Source: Dactylosporangium vinaceum (GTDB taxonomy: Bacteria > Actinomycetota > Actinomycetes > Mycobacteriales > Micromonosporaceae). Taken from it: 64,000 nt of DNA. The notes below the pieces were generated by a model. It ran no database searches, was not told where the DNA came from, and saw only the letters and a list, made by a program, of their open reading frames with translations. The translations under genes and the position numbers were made by a program. Below, in pieces: positions 1 through 7,622 of this stretch; positions within the stretch are counted from its first letter, which is position 1, and each line of letters starts with the position of its first letter. The DNA lies in the NCBI RefSeq assembly GCF_019904175.1, contig NZ_CP061913.1, positions 11,098,001 to 11,162,000 on the forward strand. The letters are read 5' to 3'.

Positions 1-343
1 CGGTCACGAACAGCGGGGCGCAGTAGGTGAGGTCCTTCTCCTTGCACTCCTCGATCGGGGCCTTGACCTCATCGAAGCGGGGCGCGGAGAACGACAGCGA
101 CATCGTGCCGGAGAAGTCCTCAATAGGACTGATCTCTTCGAGGATCTCCGCGAGCCCGGAACGGGCGTGCTGATCACCGGACGAGCGGCTCTGCCAAGCC
201 TCGTTGCCAACCAACCAGTCGAACGAGTCGGTTTGGATGGCGAGGAGGTTGGGAACCTCAAGGTGTTCGGTGATCCTGCCGAAGGAGACCCGGCGGGGAG
301 CGTAAGCGCTCGAACTGGTCTTCGCAGGGCGGGAAGCTGCCAA
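1..343 (-). CDS. rpoB: RNA polymerase beta subunit, N-terminal part (cut by window edge)
   Basis: This is the first part of RpoB, the catalytic beta subunit of RNA polymerase. The visible ~114 residues include the actinobacterial signature RVSFGRITEHLEVPNLLAIQ, then DSFDWLVGNEAW and EDFSGTMSLSFSAPRFDEVK, and read on into KDLTYCAPLFVT at the edge. The gene continues off the left side. I place the start at a TTG (341-343, minus strand) giving AASRPAKTSSS. A strong ribosome binding site (GGAAGGA) lies about 5 bases upstream, and no ATG or GTG fits as well. It follows rplL but has its own promoter beyond a strong terminator, so it is probably its own transcription unit. Confidence 0.95.
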   Translation of the reverse strand, partial: MAASRPAKTSSSAYAPRRVSFGRITEHLEVPNLLAIQTDSFDWLVGNEAWQSRSSGDQHARSGLAEILEEISPIEDFSGTMSLSFSAPRFDEVKAPIEECKEKDLTYCAPLFVT

Positions 344-473
344 GATGCGTCCTTCCGAGGACCGGTGTTGCAGACAGGCCGTTTCGCGTGCAGCCTGACG
401 ACCCCCGATGTGGAGGAGCCCACGAAGGGACACCTCACGCCGAAGGTGAAGTCAGAAGACAGCGCAAACTAGC

Positions 474-502
474 AGTGTAGCCGCAAGGCTCACCGCTGTC
501 CA
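474..502 (-). promoter_or_regulatory. main rpoB promoter
   Basis: On the minus strand there is a -35 box TGGACA (497-502) and a -10 box TACACT (474-479) with an ideal 17-base spacer. Transcription would start near 467, leaving a leader of about 120 bases before the rpoB start. The TACACT followed by GCTAGTTTGCGCTG resembles the region upstream of rpoB in other actinobacteria, from memory. Start-site mapping would settle it. Confidence 0.7.
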
Positions 503-817
503 GCGGCATCGTGCACGATGTTTCCAACGACCTTTTTTGAAGATCGTTTCCCCACCGGCCGAGCCGCTCGCATCGGTCGTGGCCTGCGGGTTCCTGTCGA
601 TGCGCGCTGAGCCGCGCCCAAGAAGGGCGGGGGCACATCAGGTCGGTCCGCTCGGCCGCCGCGTCCGCGGAAGGCAGTGCCTGATTAGCGTGCCTGCCCG
701 CCGGTCATCGCGTCAAGGGTTCCCACGCGCGTCGGGGCTTCGTGACAGATATCTCGCAGTGCGACCACTAAGTGTTGTGGTCGACCCCCTAGATCTTGGG
801 GTCCTTACATGTTGCGT
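503..817. other. rplL-rpoB intergenic region with inverted repeats and a possible upstream promoter
   Basis: No gene is seen here. A weaker promoter-like pair reads toward rpoB: TTGACG (711-716) and CACGCT (687-692), 18 bases apart. Two small perfect inverted repeats lie upstream of it: GACCAC/GTGGTC (763-768 with 777-782) and GACCCC/GGGGTC (783-788 with 798-803). They could be regulator sites or RNA hairpins; nothing in the sequence tells which. Confidence 0.35.
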
Positions 818-856
818 AAGAAAAGAAAGACGGCCGCCGGAATTCCGGCGGCCGTC
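818..856 (-). terminator. Rho-independent terminator after rplL
   Basis: A perfect 12-bp stem (829-840 with 845-856) with an AATT loop is followed on the minus strand by a T-rich run (TTTCTTTTCTT). This is a textbook intrinsic terminator about 75 bases past the rplL stop. It separates rplJ-rplL from rpoB. Confidence 0.9.
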
Positions 857-932
857 CGATCTCGCTGTTCCGCGGCACGGGCCGCGTCGGTAATGACGCA
901 GCCGGCCCGCCGCTTTGTGCGCGAGCAGCAGA

Positions 933-1316
933 TTACTTGAGGGAGACCTTGGCGCCCTCGGCCTCGAGCTTGGCCTTGCCCTTCTCGGCGGTCTCCTTGT
1001 TGACCTTCTCCAGGACGGCCTTCGGCGCGGCCTCGACGAGGTCCTTGGCCTCCTTCAGGCCCAGGCCGGTCAGCTCACGCACGACCTTGATGACCTGGAT
1101 CTTCTTGCCGCCGTCGGCCTCGAGGACGAGGTCGAACTCGCTCTGCTCCTCAACGGCCTCGGCCGGGGCGGCCGGGCCGGCGGCGCCGGCGATGGCGACC
1201 GGGGCGGCCGCGGTGACCTCGAAGACCTCTTCGAACTGCTTCACGAACTCGGAGAGCTCGATCAGCGTCATCTCCTTGAACGCGTCGAGGAGTTCGTCGG
1301 TGCTCAGCTTCGCCAT
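933..1316 (-). CDS. rplL: 50S ribosomal protein L7/L12
   Basis: L7/L12 forms the flexible stalk of the large ribosomal subunit that recruits GTPase factors. The 127-residue product has the N-terminal dimerisation segment (MAKLSTDELLDAFKEMTLIE), an Ala/Pro-rich hinge (APVAIAGAAGPAAPAEA) and the C-terminal factor-binding domain with VIKVVRELTGLGLKEAKDLV and EKAKLEAEGAKVSLK-type ending. The ATG at 1316 was chosen over an upstream in-frame codon because it matches the family start and has a GAGGAAA site just before it. It lies 45 bases after rplJ, in the usual L10-L12 operon. Confidence 0.97.
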   Translation of the reverse strand: MAKLSTDELLDAFKEMTLIELSEFVKQFEEVFEVTAAAPVAIAGAAGPAAPAEAVEEQSEFDLVLEADGGKKIQVIKVVRELTGLGLKEAKDLVEAAPKAVLEKVNKETAEKGKAKLEAEGAKVSLK

Positions 1317-1361
1317 GGTGGCGTTTCCTCTCAAAAGTTTCGAATAACGGGGCGGGCCGGA

Positions 1362-1910
1362 CTATTCGGCCGCGCCACCGGCTTCCTGCGCGCGCTTGTC
1401 CACCAGAGCCTGGGCGGTGCGGACCGCCTTCGACAGCGGAGCCTGGAACAGCGCCGCGGCCTTGGACAGGTTGCCCTTCATGGCGCCGGCCAGCTTGGCC
1501 AGCAGCACCTCACGGGACTCCAGGTCGGCCAGGCGACGGACCTCGTCCGCGCTGATGGCCTTGCCCTCGAAGACGCCGCCCTTGATGACGAGCATCGGGT
1601 TGGTCTTCGCGAACTCGCGGAGGCTCTTGGCCGCCTCCACCGGGTCCCCGCCGACGAAGGCGAGCGCGGTAGGACCGGAGAACAAATCGTCGAGCCCGCT
1701 GATGCCCGCATCGGTCGCGGCACGCTTCGCGAGCGTGTTCTTCGCGACGGCGTACGTGGTCTCGCGGCCCAGGTTGCGGCGCAGGGTCTTGAGCTGCGCC
1801 ACGGTCAGGCCGCGGTACTCGGTCAGCACGGTGGCCGAGGAGCCCCGGAACTTGTCAGTGAGTTCCGCGACCGAAGTGGCCTTGTCGTCTCGAACCGGCT
1901 TGTCCGCCAT
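1362..1910 (-). CDS. rplJ: 50S ribosomal protein L10
   Basis: L10 anchors the L7/L12 dimers to 23S rRNA. The 182-residue product starts MADKPVRDDKATSVAELTDK and contains the family signature VLTEYRGLTVAQLKTLRRNL and KNTLAKRAATDAGI. The Ala-rich C-terminal helix that binds L12 follows. ATG 1910 has a GAGAGGAGGGAC-type binding site directly upstream. It is followed by rplL. A long leader with a terminator-like hairpin precedes it, as expected for L10 autoregulation. Confidence 0.97.
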   Translation of the reverse strand: MADKPVRDDKATSVAELTDKFRGSSATVLTEYRGLTVAQLKTLRRNLGRETTYAVAKNTLAKRAATDAGISGLDDLFSGPTALAFVGGDPVEAAKSLREFAKTNPMLVIKGGVFEGKAISADEVRRLADLESREVLLAKLAGAMKGNLSKAAALFQAPLSKAVRTAQALVDKRAQEAGGAAE

Positions 1911-2127
1911 GTCCCTCCTCTCATCCTTGTTGCAGTTGCCGTTTAAGAGCGCCGGCTGAAAACTCCGGGCAATGAAAAACGCCCCGGGCGCAGGGGCGCT
2001 CGGAGCGGAGGGCGGCCAGTGACGGCCGACATTCACACCAGTATCGCGTCCCTGCGCGGGTCGCCCGCATTGCGGCGGGGCCTTCGATATCCGCTCACGC
2101 GGACATGACCAGCGGTCTTCGGGTTTC
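1911..2127 (-). promoter_or_regulatory. rplJ leader (L10-type autoregulatory leader)
   Basis: About 215 transcribed bases lie between the predicted start near 2127 and the rplJ ATG. The minus strand contains CCGAAGACCGCTGGTC, which resembles the conserved core of L10 leaders, followed by several G+C-rich stems and then a terminator-like hairpin (1975-1998). Known L10 leaders bind L10-(L12)n and reduce expression of their own operon. The assignment rests on position and remembered consensus; a covariance-model search (Rfam L10_leader) would test it. Confidence 0.6.
1975..1998 (-). terminator. attenuator hairpin in the rplJ leader
   Basis: The stem CGCCCC/GGGGCG (1993-1998 with 1980-1985) with a 7-base loop is followed on the minus strand by five T residues. 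It sits about 65 bases before rplJ, so it would stop or limit transcription of rplJ-rplL and fits attenuation control. Confidence 0.6.
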
Positions 2128-2134
2128 AGCGACA

Positions 2135-2163
2135 AGAGTACGGGTTACCGGCCGCTTCTCCAA
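2135..2163 (-). promoter_or_regulatory. rplJ-rplL promoter
   Basis: TTGGAG (2158-2163) and TACTCT (2135-2140) on the minus strand are 17 bases apart. The promoter lies directly after the stop codon of the ABC permease gene (2165). It would let rplJ-rplL be expressed apart from the transporter genes and rplKA. Confidence 0.6.
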
Positions 2164-2164
2164 A

Positions 2165-2854
2165 TCACGCCTGCTCCCGGCGGATGCGGGCGTACACGGC
2201 GGTGAACACGGCGCTCCAGGCGATGCCCCATCCGGTGGCGAGCAGGACAGCCGGCAGGTGGGCCGCGCCGACCGTGTCGCGGGCGGTGACCATCACGGGC
2301 GGGGCCAGCCACGGCACCGGGAAGCTCTTGAGGCCGAACACGATCGCGAACACGATGCCGGCCACCAGCACTGTCAGCCCGCGGCCGGTGTGCCCGGTCA
2401 CGGCCCGGCTGGCCAGCGCGCCGAGGACGACGGCCGGCAGCAGGAGCAGCAGGTGGGCCCAGACGCCCAGGGCGATGCCGGTGGACAGCGGCGGATCTCC
2501 GGCGCGCGGGGTCGTCACGCCGCCGACCACCCACGGCAGGATCAGCGCGACCAGGACAACGGGCAGGCCGGCCAGGACGGCGGCGAGCAGGCCGGCGGTG
2601 ATCTCCCGTGTGGCCCCGCCGACGGCGATCCGGCTGAGGCGCCGCTGGACGTCCGGCTCGACGTCCATGAGGACCTTCGTCTGCCAGGCCAGGACCGCGA
2701 ACAGGATGGCCGCGGAGACGCCGTACGCCTCGCCGGCCTGGGACTGACCGCCGCCATACAGGATCGACAGGACCACGAGGGTGCAGAACAGCGGTGCGGC
2801 CGCTCGACCGGTCTGGACGAAGCCGACAAGCCGCATGCGGACAAGTGCAATCAT
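2165..2854 (-). CDS. ABC transporter membrane subunit (ABC-2-like)
   Basis: This 229-residue hydrophobic protein is the likely membrane partner of the ATPase encoded just upstream. It has about six predicted membrane segments, for example APLFCTLVVLSILYGG, AAILFAVLAWQTKVLM and LLAAVLAGLPVVLVALILPW. Its start overlaps the ATPase stop by four bases (ATGA), so the two are translationally coupled. The substrate cannot be read from sequence; small ABC-2-type pairs usually export drugs, lipids or peptides. It sits unusually between rplA and rplJ. Confidence 0.75.
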   Translation of the reverse strand: MIALVRMRLVGFVQTGRAAAPLFCTLVVLSILYGGGQSQAGEAYGVSAAILFAVLAWQTKVLMDVEPDVQRRLSRIAVGGATREITAGLLAAVLAGLPVVLVALILPWVVGGVTTPRAGDPPLSTGIALGVWAHLLLLLPAVVLGALASRAVTGHTGRGLTVLVAGIVFAIVFGLKSFPVPWLAPPVMVTARDTVGAAHLPAVLLATGWGIAWSAVFTAVYARIRREQA

Positions 2855-3579
2855 CGCTGGGGTACCTCATCCCGCACCGACAGCACGTCGAAGCCGAACG
2901 AGCGCAGGCGCGACACCGCGTCACCCGCCTCCGCCGCGTCGACCGCCAGCTCGATCACCTTCTTGCCGCCCGCGCGCTCGCCGGCGCGGACCTCGCCGTC
3001 GCGGACGTCCCAGCGGCGCGCCCCGGGCAGCCGCGCGACCTCGCCCAGGTGGTCACTGACCAGCACGGACCCGCCCTGGCCGACGACCTCGGCGACGATC
3101 GCGGGCACCTGTTCGCGGGTCTGCGCGTCGAGGCCCTCCCAGGGCTCGTCGAGCACCAGCAGGCCCGGCGGTTTGAGGAGCGCCTGCACCAGGCCGACCT
3201 TCTGGGCCGAGCCCTTCGACAGCCGGCCGAGCCGCACGTCGAGGAAGTGCCCGAAGTTGAGCCGGTCGGCCCAGCGGTCGATGTCGGCGGTGGCGTCCAG
3301 ACCGTGGATCTTGCCCATGTGGGTGAGGTAGGCCCGCGCGGTGAACGGCTGGTCGGCCGGAAAGCGTTCAGGAACCCAGCCGACGACCTTCGGGCGCTGG
3401 GCGACGATGCCGCGGCCGGGCACCAGGACACCGGCGGCGAGCTGCAACAGGGTGGACTTGCCCGAGCCGTTCGGGCCGGCCACGACGGCCGTCTCCCCGG
3501 GTTCGAGCGTCAGGTCGACACCGCGCAGCGTCCAGGGTGCGCGACGGCCGTACCGGAACCACACGTCCTGGAAACGCAC
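2851..3579 (-). CDS. ABC transporter ATP-binding protein
   Basis: This 242-residue ATPase powers the membrane subunit that follows. Motifs in order are Walker A GPNGSGKST (~residues 34-42), a signature-like LSKGSAQKVGLVQALLKPPG (LSKG in place of the usual LSGGQ), Walker B LLVLDEPWEGLD and the H-loop VLVSDHLGEV. The start is a GTG (3577-3579) right against a 12-bp hairpin that probably ends rplA transcription. No clear ribosome binding site is seen, so the true start may lie a few codons downstream. Confidence 0.85.
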   Translation of the reverse strand: MRFQDVWFRYGRRAPWTLRGVDLTLEPGETAVVAGPNGSGKSTLLQLAAGVLVPGRGIVAQRPKVVGWVPERFPADQPFTARAYLTHMGKIHGLDATADIDRWADRLNFGHFLDVRLGRLSKGSAQKVGLVQALLKPPGLLVLDEPWEGLDAQTREQVPAIVAEVVGQGGSVLVSDHLGEVARLPGARRWDVRDGEVRAGERAGGKKVIELAVDAAEAGDAVSRLRSFGFDVLSVRDEVPQR

Positions 3580-3610
3580 CGGGACAGCGTGCCATAGACA
3601 CGCTGTCCCG
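3580..3610 (-). terminator. hairpin between rplA and the ABC pair
   Basis: A perfect 12-bp inverted repeat (3580-3591 with 3599-3610, CGGGACAGCGTG arms, 7-base loop) lies 40 bases after the rplA stop. There is no T run, which is common for actinobacterial terminators. It directly abuts the ATPase start. Confidence 0.6.
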
Positions 3611-3649
3611 GGTGTTCCCAGTCGGCTGGGAGATTGCTGAGCGTCGTTA

Positions 3650-4384
3650 CTACTCCGCTGCTCCAGGGGTGACGCTGTCGTCCTCGAGGAGGTTGCGGGT
3701 CTTGCTCGGGTCGACCGGGATGCCCGGGCCCATGGTGGTGGTGACGAAGATCTTCCGGAGGTACTTGCCCTTGGCGGCCGAAGGCTTGGCCCGGTTGACC
3801 TCGTCCAGCACGGCCGCGTAGTTCTCGACCAGCTGCTGCTCGCTGAAGCTCGCCTTGCCGATGATCAGGTGCAGGTTCGAGTGCTTGTCCACCCGGTAGG
3901 TGATCTTGCCACCCTTGATCTCGTTGATCGCCTTGGTGACGTCCATGGTCACCGTGCCCGTCTTCGGGTTCGGCATCAGGCCGCGCGGGCCCAGGATCCG
4001 CGCGATCCGGCCGATCTTGGCCATCTGGTCCGGCGTGGCGATCGCCGCGTCGAAGTCCAGCCAGCCCTCCTGAATGCGGGCGACCAGCTCGTCCGTGCCG
4101 ACCGCGTCGGCGCCGGCGGCCTCGGCCTCGGCGGCCTTGGGGCCCTGCGCGAAGACGATGACGCGGGCGGTCTTACCGGTGCCGTGCGGGAGGTTGACCG
4201 TGCCACGGACCATCTGGTCGGCCTTGCGCGGGTCGACACCCAGGCGCATGGCCACCTCGACGGTGGGGTCGAACTTCACGGTCGTGGTCTGCTTCGCCAG
4301 CCGGATGGCGGCGACGGGGCTGTAGAGCGCGCCGCGGTCGACGAGGTCGACGGCCTTGCGGTAGTTCTTGCCGTGCTGCGACAT
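3650..4384 (-). CDS. rplA: 50S ribosomal protein L1
   Basis: L1 forms the mobile stalk at the E site and binds 23S rRNA; in many bacteria it also represses the L11 operon. The 244-residue product starts MSQHGKNYRKAVDLVDRGAL and contains the family signature ILGPRGLMPNPKTGTVTMDV with GGKITYRVDKHSNLHLIIGK after it. ATG 4384 has an AGGAGA site upstream. An in-frame upstream extension overlaps rplK and does not match the family. It is co-directional with rplK and 70 bases downstream of it. Confidence 0.97.
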   Translation of the reverse strand: MSQHGKNYRKAVDLVDRGALYSPVAAIRLAKQTTTVKFDPTVEVAMRLGVDPRKADQMVRGTVNLPHGTGKTARVIVFAQGPKAAEAEAAGADAVGTDELVARIQEGWLDFDAAIATPDQMAKIGRIARILGPRGLMPNPKTGTVTMDVTKAINEIKGGKITYRVDKHSNLHLIIGKASFSEQQLVENYAAVLDEVNRAKPSAAKGKYLRKIFVTTTMGPGIPVDPSKTRNLLEDDSVTPGAAE

Positions 4385-4454
4385 GTCGCTGATTTCTCCT
4401 GTGGTCTCAGTGCGGACGCCCCGCGGAGCGCCCTCCCACTCAATGTGCTTGGGG

Positions 4455-4886
4455 TCAGTCCTTGACGATGATGCCCATGGAGCGGGCAGTGCCGGCGATG
4501 ATCCGCTCGGCCATCTCGATGTCGTTCGCGTTGAGGTCGGCCATCTTCTTCTCGGCCACCTCGCGCAGCTGCGCCTTGGTGATCGAGCCGACCTTGTCCT
4601 TCTGCGGGACGCCCGAGCCCTTCGGCACACCGGCGGCCTTGAGCAGCAGGCGCGCGGCGGGCGGGGTCTTCAGGATGAACGTGAACGTACGGTCCTCGTA
4701 GACGCTGATCTGCGCCGGGATGATGTCACCGCGCATGGACTCCGTCTGGGCGTTGTACGCCTTGACGAACTCCATGATGTTCACGCCGTGCTGACCGAGG
4801 GCGGGGCCGACCGGCGGCGCCGGCGTGGCCTGGCCGCCCGGCAGCTGAAGCGTGAAGGTCTTGACGAGCTTCTTCTTCGGAGGCAT
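4455..4886 (-). CDS. rplK: 50S ribosomal protein L11
   Basis: L11 is part of the GTPase-associated centre and is the target of thiopeptide antibiotics. The 143-residue product starts MPPKKKLVKTFTLQLPGGQA, with the proline-rich APPVGPALGQHGVNIMEFVK segment and the C-terminal rRNA-binding domain (KDKVGSITKAQLREVAEKKM, GTARSMGIIV). ATG 4886 was chosen because the in-frame extension upstream lacks L11 similarity. Confidence 0.97.
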   Translation of the reverse strand: MPPKKKLVKTFTLQLPGGQATPAPPVGPALGQHGVNIMEFVKAYNAQTESMRGDIIPAQISVYEDRTFTFILKTPPAARLLLKAAGVPKGSGVPQKDKVGSITKAQLREVAEKKMADLNANDIEMAERIIAGTARSMGIIVKD

Positions 4887-4959
4887 GGCTGTTTTCGTCT
4901 TCCTGGGCTGGAATCGTGTTTGGTGCGTCCGCGCTGTGTCGCGGTCTCTACGCACACGT

Positions 4960-4988
4960 GAGCGCCCGGCCTTTCCGGCCGGACGCTC
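4960..4988 (-). terminator. hairpin between nusG and rplK
   Basis: Arms GAGCGCCCGGCC (4960-4971) and GGCCGGACGCTC (4977-4988) pair with one mismatch around a TTTCC loop. The hairpin lies between the nusG stop (5040) and rplK (4886). It has no T run. It may be a partial terminator or part of the rplKA leader. Confidence 0.5.
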
Positions 4989-5039
4989 AAGCGTACCGCA
5001 GGCTATTTTGGATCTTTGACCAGGCCGTTGGCCCGGCCT

Positions 5040-5744
5040 TTAGATCTTGGTGACCTGGTTGAAGTTCAGCTCGACCGGGGTCTCGCGGCCGAAGATCGAG
5101 ACCAGCACCTTGAGCTTCTGCTGGTCCGCGTTGATCTCGCTGATCGTCGCCTGGAGCGAAGCGAAGGCGCCGTCGGTGACGGTGACCGAGTCGCCGACCT
5201 CGAAGTCGAGGACCTTGACCTCGGGCTTGCCGGCCTTCTTGCCCGCCTCCGGCTGGACTGCGGGGGCCAGCCACTTGAGCACCTCGTCGAGCGACAGCGG
5301 CGCCGGGCGGTCGGCGCGGTCCGTCGCACCCACGAAGCCGGTGACGCCCGGCGTGTTGCGCACGCACGAGTACGACTCCGGGGTCAGCTCCATCCGGACC
5401 AGGATGTAGCCGGGGAAGACCTTGTTCTGCACCTGGGTGCGCTTGCCGTTCTTGATCTCGACCTCTTCGCGCGTCGGGACCTCGACCTGGTAGATGAACT
5501 CTTCCATGTCGAGGCTCGTGATGCGCGTCTCGAGGTTGGTCTTGACCTTGTTCTCGTAGCCGGCGTAGGAGTGCACGACAAACCAGTCACCGGGCGCGAA
5601 GCGCAGTGCGGCGCGCAGCTCGGCGACGGGGTCCTCGGCCGGGGCCGACTCCGCCGGGCTCTCGGCCGTCAGCACCGTCGACGCTTCCTCGTGCTCCTCG
5701 TCGTCGGTTCCGGGCGTCTCGTCGAATTCCTGCACGCTGCTCAC
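5040..5744 (-). CDS. nusG: transcription termination/antitermination protein NusG
   Basis: NusG binds RNA polymerase, raises processivity and links it to Rho or the ribosome. The 234-residue product has an acidic N-terminal extension typical of actinobacteria (residues ~1-55). The NGN domain follows, with WFVVHSYAGYENKVKTNLE and FPGYILVRMELTPESYSCVR, and then a C-terminal KOW domain (VGDSVTVTDGAFASLQATIS, ending VELNFNQVTKI). It follows secE, as in most bacteria. Confidence 0.97.
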   Translation of the reverse strand: MSSVQEFDETPGTDDEEHEEASTVLTAESPAESAPAEDPVAELRAALRFAPGDWFVVHSYAGYENKVKTNLETRITSLDMEEFIYQVEVPTREEVEIKNGKRTQVQNKVFPGYILVRMELTPESYSCVRNTPGVTGFVGATDRADRPAPLSLDEVLKWLAPAVQPEAGKKAGKPEVKVLDFEVGDSVTVTDGAFASLQATISEINADQQKLKVLVSIFGRETPVELNFNQVTKI

Positions 5745-5819
5745 TTCCGTCTGTCTGTCTTCGGTTTGTGGCGCCGGCTGAAGATCCCCCGGCTGGTTGA
5801 TCCCGGCGCCGCCGACCGC

Positions 5820-6302
5820 CTACTGGTCGGCCGCGCTGCCGTTGCCGAAGGACCAGAGGACGAGCTTGGCGAAGCCGTAGTCGAGACCGCCGACGATGGC
5901 CAGCATGACGATCACGAACACCACTACGACGAGCGTGTAAGTGGTCAGCTCCTTGCGGGTCGGCCAGATAACCTTACGCAGCTCGGCGACAACCTCGCGG
6001 ATGAAGTTGATGAGCCGCGCGAAGATGTTGTTGGAGCCGCCCTCTTTGACCTTGACCTTCTTGCCCGGCTTTTCTTTCAGGTCCTTGGACTTGGCGTCCT
6101 TGGCCTTGTCCTTGGCCCGGCCGTTGCGGCTCGAGGTGTCGTCGTCATCATCGTCGAGCTCGTCCTCGTCGATGTCGTCGGCGGCGTCGAGGCGGTCCAG
6201 CTCGTCGGCGAACTCTTCCTCGATGGCGGCGTCCTCGGCGCTGAGCTCCTCTTCACGGCGATCGTCGGCGGGGTTGGTCCCGCGTCGCCTGCGTTCGGCC
6301 AC
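5820..6302 (-). CDS. secE: preprotein translocase subunit SecE
   Basis: SecE clamps the SecY channel in the inner membrane. The conserved C-terminal part is clear: FIREVVAELRKVIWPTRKEL, then one membrane helix (VVVVFVIVMLAIVGGLDYG). The ~85-residue N-terminal region is highly charged, with an acidic run (DEDELDDDDDDTSS) followed by a Lys-rich stretch, as in other actinobacterial SecE. I chose GTG 6302 (VAERRRRGTNP, 160 residues) because GGAAGAGGG stands 5 bases before it. The ATG at 6467 would add 55 residues without family support. Confidence 0.93.
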   Translation of the reverse strand: MAERRRRGTNPADDRREEELSAEDAAIEEEFADELDRLDAADDIDEDELDDDDDDTSSRNGRAKDKAKDAKSKDLKEKPGKKVKVKEGGSNNIFARLINFIREVVAELRKVIWPTRKELTTYTLVVVVFVIVMLAIVGGLDYGFAKLVLWSFGNGSAADQ

Positions 6303-6514
6303 TTTCGCCCTCTTCCGTGATCTCGCGAGTGCTCGGTCCGTTTCGGCCGGCAGCAAGACCCCGGGTCCGATGATCGACCCGTAGACCACCGGTTCGGCTT
6401 CGGCCGCGGACACCGGCAGGAGCCGGCGGCACTCGGTCGGTCGAACCGTGACCGCTGTGGCCGGCACCCCGGCCCTCCGGCCGGATGCACCGGACCCAGG
6501 TCAGGCCTTCGGCG

Positions 6515-6587
6515 CAGGGGCGACAGGACTCGAACCTGCAACCTGCGGTTTTGGAGACCGCTGCGCTACCAATTGCGCCACACCCCT
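6515..6587 (-). tRNA. trpT: tRNA-Trp (CCA)
   Basis: The minus strand folds as a 73-base tRNA. The acceptor AGGGGTG pairs with CGCCCCT, the D-arm is GCGCAATTGGTAGCGC, the anticodon loop CTCCAAA gives CCA, and the T-arm contains GTTCGAGTC. CCA is not encoded. A tRNA-Trp gene directly before secE matches the actinobacterial order hadABC-trpT-secE-nusG. Confidence 0.97.
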
Positions 6588-6654
6588 TCGTGAGGAGGGC
6601 AGTCCCGACGGGTCCAAATGAACCGGTGTCGAGTTGCTCACCCCACGGCGGACC

Positions 6655-6684
6655 AGTGTACGGGGTTCTGGCGGGATATCCCAA
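6655..6684 (-). promoter_or_regulatory. promoter for tRNA-Trp, secE and nusG
   Basis: TTGGGA (6679-6684) and TACACT (6655-6660) on the minus strand are 18 bases apart. Transcription would begin about 60 bases before the tRNA. The promoter falls between the hadB stop (6734) and the tRNA. Confidence 0.55.
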
Positions 6685-6733
6685 CCACCCCCCTCTACCG
6701 GTGTCCACCGATCGCTGTCGACGCCGCCGCCGG

Positions 6734-7165
6734 CTACATCGACACCGGCTGTGCCGGTGTCGCCTGATCGCTTCGGACGATGGCCTTCGCCGCACCCAGG
6801 ACCTTGTCTCCCTGGCACGTCGCCGCGACGTCGATCTGCACCAGGCCCTCGTCGAGGACCTTCTTCACCACGCCGCTGATGACGATCTCGGTCCCCTCGT
6901 CGTCATCGGGCACGACGACTGGATTGGCGAACCGCGTCGAAAATTCCACGATTGCCGCCGTACCGCCCACCCAGCACGCCACCGCCTGCCCGGCCAGCCC
7001 CATGGTGAGCATGCCGTGCGCGATGACGCCGGGGAGCCCGACGGCGACCGCCTGCCGGTCGTTCCAGTGGATCGGGTTGAAGTCGCCGGACGCGCCCGCG
7101 TAGCGCACCAGGGTGGCGCGGGTGACCCGGTAGGTCTGGGCCGGAAACTCGGTGCCTGGCTGCAT
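6734..7165 (-). CDS. hadB: MaoC-type (3R)-hydroxyacyl dehydratase, catalytic subunit HadB
   Basis: HadB dehydrates 3-hydroxyacyl-ACP/CoA intermediates as part of a HadAB heterodimer. The 143-residue hot-dog protein carries the full hydratase 2 motif YAGASGDFNPIHWND (residues ~21-35), with the catalytic Asp and His. GVIAHGMLTMGLAG is the conserved following helix. ATG 7165 lies 2 bases after the hadA stop with a GGGGAGG site in the hadA end. It sits in the same place as mycobacterial hadB (rpmG-hadA-hadB-[hadC]-trpT-secE). No hadC is present here. Confidence 0.9.
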   Translation of the reverse strand: MQPGTEFPAQTYRVTRATLVRYAGASGDFNPIHWNDRQAVAVGLPGVIAHGMLTMGLAGQAVACWVGGTAAIVEFSTRFANPVVVPDDDEGTEIVISGVVKKVLDEGLVQIDVAATCQGDKVLGAAKAIVRSDQATPAQPVSM

Positions 7166-7169
7166 GGCG

Positions 7170-7616
7170 TCAGCCCTCCCCACGGATCACGAGCCGGGTC
7201 CAGATCGTCACGACGAGTTCACCCTCAACGGTGGAAACTTCATGCCGGGTGGTGAGGAAGCCGTGCCCGGCCCGGCTGCTGATCTCCTCCACCGCCATCA
7301 CCGTGACGAGGTGGTCGCCGGCCTGAATGGGCCGCACGTAGCGGAACGTCTGCCCGCCGTGCACGACCCGGCTGTAGTCCAAGCCGAAGTGGGGGTCGTC
7401 GACGAGCTGCTGGCCGGCGTTCTGGCTCAGGATGATCGCGAAGGTGGGCGGCGCGATCACGTCGCTGTAGCCCTTGGCCCGCGCCTCGGCGAGATCGCGG
7501 TGCACGGGGTCGGCGGCGAGGATCGCGTCGGCGAACTCGCGAATCTTCTCCCTCCCCACCTCATACGGCGGGGTCGGCGGGTACACCCGGCCCAGGAACG
7601 ACTGATCGAGCGGCAT
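7170..7616 (-). CDS. hadA: MaoC-type dehydratase, structural subunit HadA
   Basis: HadA is the substrate-holding partner of HadB. The 148-residue protein has the family pattern EKIREFADAILAADPVHRD and APPTFAIILSQNAG, and FRYVRPIQAGDHLVTV later in the fold. It lacks the D-x-N-P-x-H catalytic motif, as is normal for HadA. ATG 7616 is preceded 6 bases upstream by TAAATT, a -10 box placed for a leaderless transcript. hadB follows at once. Confidence 0.9.
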   Translation of the reverse strand: MPLDQSFLGRVYPPTPPYEVGREKIREFADAILAADPVHRDLAEARAKGYSDVIAPPTFAIILSQNAGQQLVDDPHFGLDYSRVVHGGQTFRYVRPIQAGDHLVTVMAVEEISSRAGHGFLTTRHEVSTVEGELVVTIWTRLVIRGEG

Positions 7617-7622
7617 GCGGAG

